Shown piece by piece: positions 61,281 through 64,000 of a stretch of 64,000 nucleotides of DNA. The notes below the pieces were generated by a model. The model was not told the origin of the DNA. It searched no databases and saw nothing but the letters and a program-made list of their open reading frames with translations. The position numbers and the translations under genes were made by a program. Origin of the DNA: an uncultured Oscillospiraceae bacterium (GTDB lineage Bacteria > Bacillota > Clostridia > Oscillospirales > Oscillospiraceae); the NCBI GenBank assembly GCA_934646005.1, contig CAKUED010000004.1, positions 1 to 64,000 of the forward strand. The letters are read 5' to 3'. How positions within the stretch are numbered: position 1 is the first letter of the stretch; every line of letters begins with the position of its first letter.

Positions 61281-62684
61281 TCATTCCTCCCGGTCATAGC
61301 CGCGGTCCATGCGGTCGAGCTTGCGGCGGCGCAGCTCCAGCCATTTTTCGCGCTGCCGCCTGCGGCGGAGCGCCAGCAGCACGATCAGCACCAGAAATGC
61401 CGCGACCGCCAGCACGATCAGCACCACCAGCCACTTCCACCAGTTGTGCTGGATATACGACGCGGTCGAGGCACCCGCCGCCGCGATCTCCGATTTTGCA
61501 ACGTCCGTGATGGCGACAAGCTCAGTCGTGCCGTAGCTCTCGCCGTTAAAAAGCACCTCCGCCGTGCCGTGGCTGCTGCCGGCGGCGACCGGCGCGTCCA
61601 CCGCACCGGCGTCCAGCGTCAGCTTGGTCTCGAGCAGCGCGGGGTCGTAATTTTTCGGCAGCAGAATGCGAATTTCGTCCTTCGGCGCGAGCGCAACGTA
61701 CTCAGAGCCCGCGGAATTGTTGATAGCGATCTGCGTGACGGGGTAGAGCGGCGAGAGCGCCGTGACATACGCAAAATTATCAAAGCCGTACTCAAACAGC
61801 CGGATCGTTTCCGGGAAGCTGCGCATGACAATATCGCCGCTCTCGGCGACCTCGGTGGCAGCGCCGCACACGACGCTCAGGAAATACATCCCGCCGCTCT
61901 TTGCCGTGGAGATGAGGCAGCGCCCCGCCTGACTGGTATAGCCGGTCTTGATGCCGGAGGCCTTGCTGTAGTAAAAGCCGTTGCTCGTGTCGTCGCGGAT
62001 GAGCTGGTTCGTCGTGGTCAGCTCCCGCTCGGCGGAAAGGTTCGTGGCGGGCATGATATACGTTGCGGTGTTCGTGATCTGCTTGAACGTCTCGCTTTTG
62101 AGCGCCGCCTGCGCGATGCGCACCAGGTCACGCGCGGTGGTGTAGTGATCGTCGTCGTGCAGCCCGTGGGGGTTGCAGAAGTGCGTGTTTTCGCAGCCCA
62201 GCTCATACGCGCGCTCGTTCATCATGCGCACAAAATCGGGGATCGACCCGGCGATATACTCCGCTGCGACGTTGCTCGCCTCGTTGCCGGACATGAGCAT
62301 CATGCAGTAAAGAAGATTCTCCACCGAAAGCTGCTCGCCCACCATGAGACCCGCAGTGCTGCTGCTGCCGTCAATGTCGGCAAACGCGGATTCATCGACC
62401 GTGACCGTGTCGGACAGGTTGCCGTTTTCCAGCACCAGCAGGCACGTCATGATCTTCGTCAGGCTGGCGGGGTAGACGCGCTCGTCAGGGTTCTGCTCAT
62501 AGATGACCCGGTTCGTGTTGAGGTCAATGAGCATCGCCGCCTTGGCGTCCACCGTAAACGGCGCGGTCGCCTGTGCGGTGTCGGCGGTGGGCTCGTCCGC
62601 CACAGCGGCGGAAACGGGGAGATAAAACGCCGCCAGAAGCATACAAAGCGCCAGCAGCAGGGGAAAAAGTCTGCATTTTTTCAT
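61281..62684 (-). CDS. dacF: D-alanyl-D-alanine carboxypeptidase (DacF-like PBP)
   Basis: 467 residues. Signal peptide (about 1-27), then a penicillin-binding transpeptidase-like domain with S-x-x-K in 'PASLTKIMTCLLVLE', S-x-N in 'LMSGNEASNVAAEY' and K-T-G in 'ASGIKTGYTSQAGRC', followed by a PBP5-type C-terminal beta domain, one transmembrane helix near 425-450 and a basic cytoplasmic tail ('LRRRRQREKW'). It trims the terminal D-Ala from peptidoglycan stem peptides. GGAGT precedes the ATG. Length is above soluble DacF because of the membrane anchor and tail. Confidence 0.94.
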   Translation of the reverse strand: MKKCRLFPLLLALCMLLAAFYLPVSAAVADEPTADTAQATAPFTVDAKAAMLIDLNTNRVIYEQNPDERVYPASLTKIMTCLLVLENGNLSDTVTVDESAFADIDGSSSTAGLMVGEQLSVENLLYCMMLMSGNEASNVAAEYIAGSIPDFVRMMNERAYELGCENTHFCNPHGLHDDDHYTTARDLVRIAQAALKSETFKQITNTATYIMPATNLSAERELTTTNQLIRDDTSNGFYYSKASGIKTGYTSQAGRCLISTAKSGGMYFLSVVCGAATEVAESGDIVMRSFPETIRLFEYGFDNFAYVTALSPLYPVTQIAINNSAGSEYVALAPKDEIRILLPKNYDPALLETKLTLDAGAVDAPVAAGSSHGTAEVLFNGESYGTTELVAITDVAKSEIAAAGASTASYIQHNWWKWLVVLIVLAVAAFLVLIVLLALRRRRQREKWLELRRRKLDRMDRGYDREE

Positions 62685-62712
62685 AAGAATACTCCAAATT
62701 CCCGGGGCACAC

Positions 62713-62742
62713 TTGCCGAACCGGGCAGAATTGTGTTAAAAT
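62713..62742 (+). promoter_or_regulatory. Promoter of the HhH-protein/two-component operon
   Basis: TTGCCG, 18-base spacer, TAAAAT, about 80 bases before the HhH-protein start. Confidence 0.6.
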
Positions 62743-62824
62743 AATCTTGCAGTCCGCGCAGGGCGCGGCTGCGTCTATTATACCAAATTCCGGCGCTATG
62801 TCAAATCGGGCGGAGGTGAGCGCG

Positions 62825-63211
62825 ATGCTGAAACGTCTGGCGGCGTTTGTCATCCCGGCGCTGGCGCTGCTGGCGTGCGGCGTGATGCTGGGTATCTTCA
62901 TCATGCAGACGCGCACGGCGGGCACGATCAGCGTGCAGCGCGCCGCGCCGGACGAGCCGGAGGAAGCGGTGCAGACGGTCATGGAAGAACCGTCGGACGC
63001 GGCGGAGGACCGCCTCGACCTCAATACGGCGACTGCTGCGGACTTGCAGGAGCTTCCGGGCATCGGCGCGGTGATCGCGCAGCGCATCATCGACTACCGC
63101 GACCTGTGCGGGCGCTTTCTCGACCCGGAGCAGCTCATGGAAGTTGATGGCATCGGCGAGGCAAAATACGAAAAGATCCGAGATCTTGTGACTGTGAGGA
63201 ATACCGAATGA
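62825..63211 (+). CDS. Helix-hairpin-helix (ComEA-like) membrane-anchored protein
   Basis: 128 residues. An N-terminal transmembrane helix (about 5-27), a Glu/Pro-rich linker, and a double helix-hairpin-helix of the ComEA type: 'LDLNTATAADLQELPGIGAVIAQRIIDYR' and 'PEQLMEVDGIGEAKYEKIRDLVT'. Such domains bind double-stranded DNA without sequence preference, as in the competence protein ComEA. The SLBB domain of classical ComEA is missing and no comEC is nearby, so a role in DNA uptake is only possible. GGAGGTG precedes the ATG. It overlaps the response-regulator gene by 4 bases (ATGA). Confidence 0.85.
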   Translation: MLKRLAAFVIPALALLACGVMLGIFIMQTRTAGTISVQRAAPDEPEEAVQTVMEEPSDAAEDRLDLNTATAADLQELPGIGAVIAQRIIDYRDLCGRFLDPEQLMEVDGIGEAKYEKIRDLVTVRNTE

Positions 63212-63888
63212 AAATTCTGGTGGTTGACGACGAGGCTCTGCTCGTCAAGGGGATCAAATTCAATCTGGAAAACGACGGCTACACCGTCGTCACCGGCAGC
63301 GACGGCGAGCAGGCGGTGGAGATCGCGGCGGCGGGCGGCATCGACCTGATCGTGCTGGACCTGATGATGCCGAAGCTCGACGGACTCGGCGCGTGCCGAA
63401 GAATCCGCGAATTTTCCGATGTGCCCATCATCATGCTCACCGCCAAGGCGGACGATATGGATAAGCTCATGGGCTTTGAGCACGGCGCGGACGATTATCT
63501 GACGAAGCCGTTTAACATTCTGGAACTCAAGGCGCGCATCCGCGCACTTCTGCGCCGCGCGAAGCCCGCCGAAAAGGAACAGCCGCGCGACGAGCTGCGC
63601 TGCGAGCACATCCGGCTGGACTGCACGGCGCGCGACGCGTATCGCGGCAGCGCCCGCGTAGAGCTGACCGCCAAGGAATTTGACCTTGCGGAGCTTCTCA
63701 TGCGCAACCCGAACAGGGTCTATTCACGCGATGCGCTGCTCTCGGCGATCTGGGGCTATGACAGCAGCAGCGACATTCGCACCGTGGACGTGCACATCCG
63801 CCGCCTGCGCGAAAAGCTGGAGCAGAACCCGGCAGAGCCGGAGCACATTATGACCAAATGGGGAGTGGGGTACTATTTCCGCTACTAA
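63208..63888 (+). CDS. OmpR/PhoB-family response regulator
   Basis: 226 residues. Receiver domain (1-115) with phospho-acceptor Asp51 in 'IVLDLMMPKLDG', the conserved Thr in 'IIMLTAKAD' and Lys in 'YLTKPFN', then a winged-helix DNA-binding domain (about 125-226; 'ELTAKEFDLAELLMRNPNRVYSRDALL', 'RTVDVHIRRLREKLE', 'WGVGYYFR'). Translation is coupled to the HhH gene. It is followed by the start of a membrane kinase, its likely partner. Confidence 0.96.
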   Translation: MKILVVDDEALLVKGIKFNLENDGYTVVTGSDGEQAVEIAAAGGIDLIVLDLMMPKLDGLGACRRIREFSDVPIIMLTAKADDMDKLMGFEHGADDYLTKPFNILELKARIRALLRRAKPAEKEQPRDELRCEHIRLDCTARDAYRGSARVELTAKEFDLAELLMRNPNRVYSRDALLSAIWGYDSSSDIRTVDVHIRRLREKLEQNPAEPEHIMTKWGVGYYFRY

Positions 63889-63901
63889 ACGCCGTATCGG
63901 G

Positions 63902-64000
63902 ATGCTGCCGAGCAGCTCGCAGCTTCGCAACGCGCTGGCGTATGTTGCCATCACGCTGCTGGCGCTGCTGTTTTTGAATCTCTATTCCGCGAGAAATACG
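63902..64000 (+). CDS. N-terminus of the partner sensor histidine kinase, partial
   Basis: The open frame from ATG 63902 runs off the window: 'MLPSSSQLRNALAYVAITLL' then 'ALLFLNLYSARNT', a short cytoplasmic start followed by a transmembrane helix, as in OmpR-partner kinases. Upstream in the same frame a stop is at 63851 and no other NTG start exists between. The ribosome site is weak. The kinase identity rests on the position directly after the response regulator. Confidence 0.65.
   Translation, partial: MLPSSSQLRNALAYVAITLLALLFLNLYSARNT

Overview
The window looks like a chromosomal segment of a GC-rich (roughly 60% by eye), spore-forming, anaerobic member of the Clostridia, most like the Oscillospiraceae/Ruminococcaceae. 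The reasons are: the spore protease Gpr and a SpoVB-like flippase; an IscR-type Rrf2 regulator with nifS-nifU-mnmA; a tryptophan-type T-box in front of a TrpB-like gene; S-layer homology (SLH) surface proteins; archaeal-type glycerol-1-phosphate dehydrogenase; MurT/GatD; and canonical TTGACA/TATAAT promoters with 17-base spacers. I see no insertion sequence, transposase, integrase, phage gene, rRNA or CRISPR array. There is one tRNA, Leu(GAG).

Layout. 0-3.2 kb: end of a zinc-ribbon (YdjI-like) gene, then YdjG-like zinc-ribbon and TPM-domain proteins and a DUF2974 hydrolase. 3.2-9.8 kb (minus): deoxyinosine glycosylase, threonine aldolase, SpoVB-like flippase, TrpB2 with its T-box, a membrane protein and RsmE. 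9.9-15.3 kb (plus): tRNA-Leu, a solute-binding lipoprotein paired with a hybrid histidine kinase, an NSS transporter and a small hydrolase. 15.3-18.8 kb (minus): a run of hairpins, then mnmA, nifU, nifS and their Rrf2 regulator, divergent from glycerol-1-phosphate dehydrogenase (plus), followed by an HtrA protease. 21.8-22.1 kb: a non-coding element with terminal inverted repeats. 22.2-31.1 kb (minus): YloV/FakA-like, Asp23, a toroid lipoprotein, GpmI, an ATPase, RecG and S20.

31.2-50.1 kb (plus) is the most unusual part. It holds Gpr, a cluster of DnaA-box-like nonamers, a SemiSWEET protein, a promoter-to-terminator structured RNA with no ORF, and a long structured leader. Then come exported proteins: a DUF4430-like protein, an SLH protein, a large DUF4430 protein with a Cys-x-x-Cys tail, a MoxR/DUF58/transglutaminase-like trio whose transglutaminase has lost its catalytic Cys and His, a cadherin-like/beta-propeller protein, and a terpenoid-cyclase-like toroid lipoprotein. 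DUF4430 plus an alpha/alpha toroid are the two halves of transcobalamin/intrinsic factor, so ligand capture at the cell surface is a reasonable but unproven reading.

50.2-64 kb: a Cys-rich protein (minus); an operon of TagA-type glycosyltransferase, dTMP kinase, DJ-1/PfpI, MltG and peptidase U32; a degenerate second copy of the dispersed repeat; an NlpC/P60 SLH hydrolase with ExoIII (minus); MurT-GatD (plus, apparently leaderless); type-4 uracil-DNA glycosylase and DacF (minus); and a HhH protein followed by an OmpR-type regulator and the start of its kinase (plus). Cell envelope assembly and remodelling is the theme of the right half.
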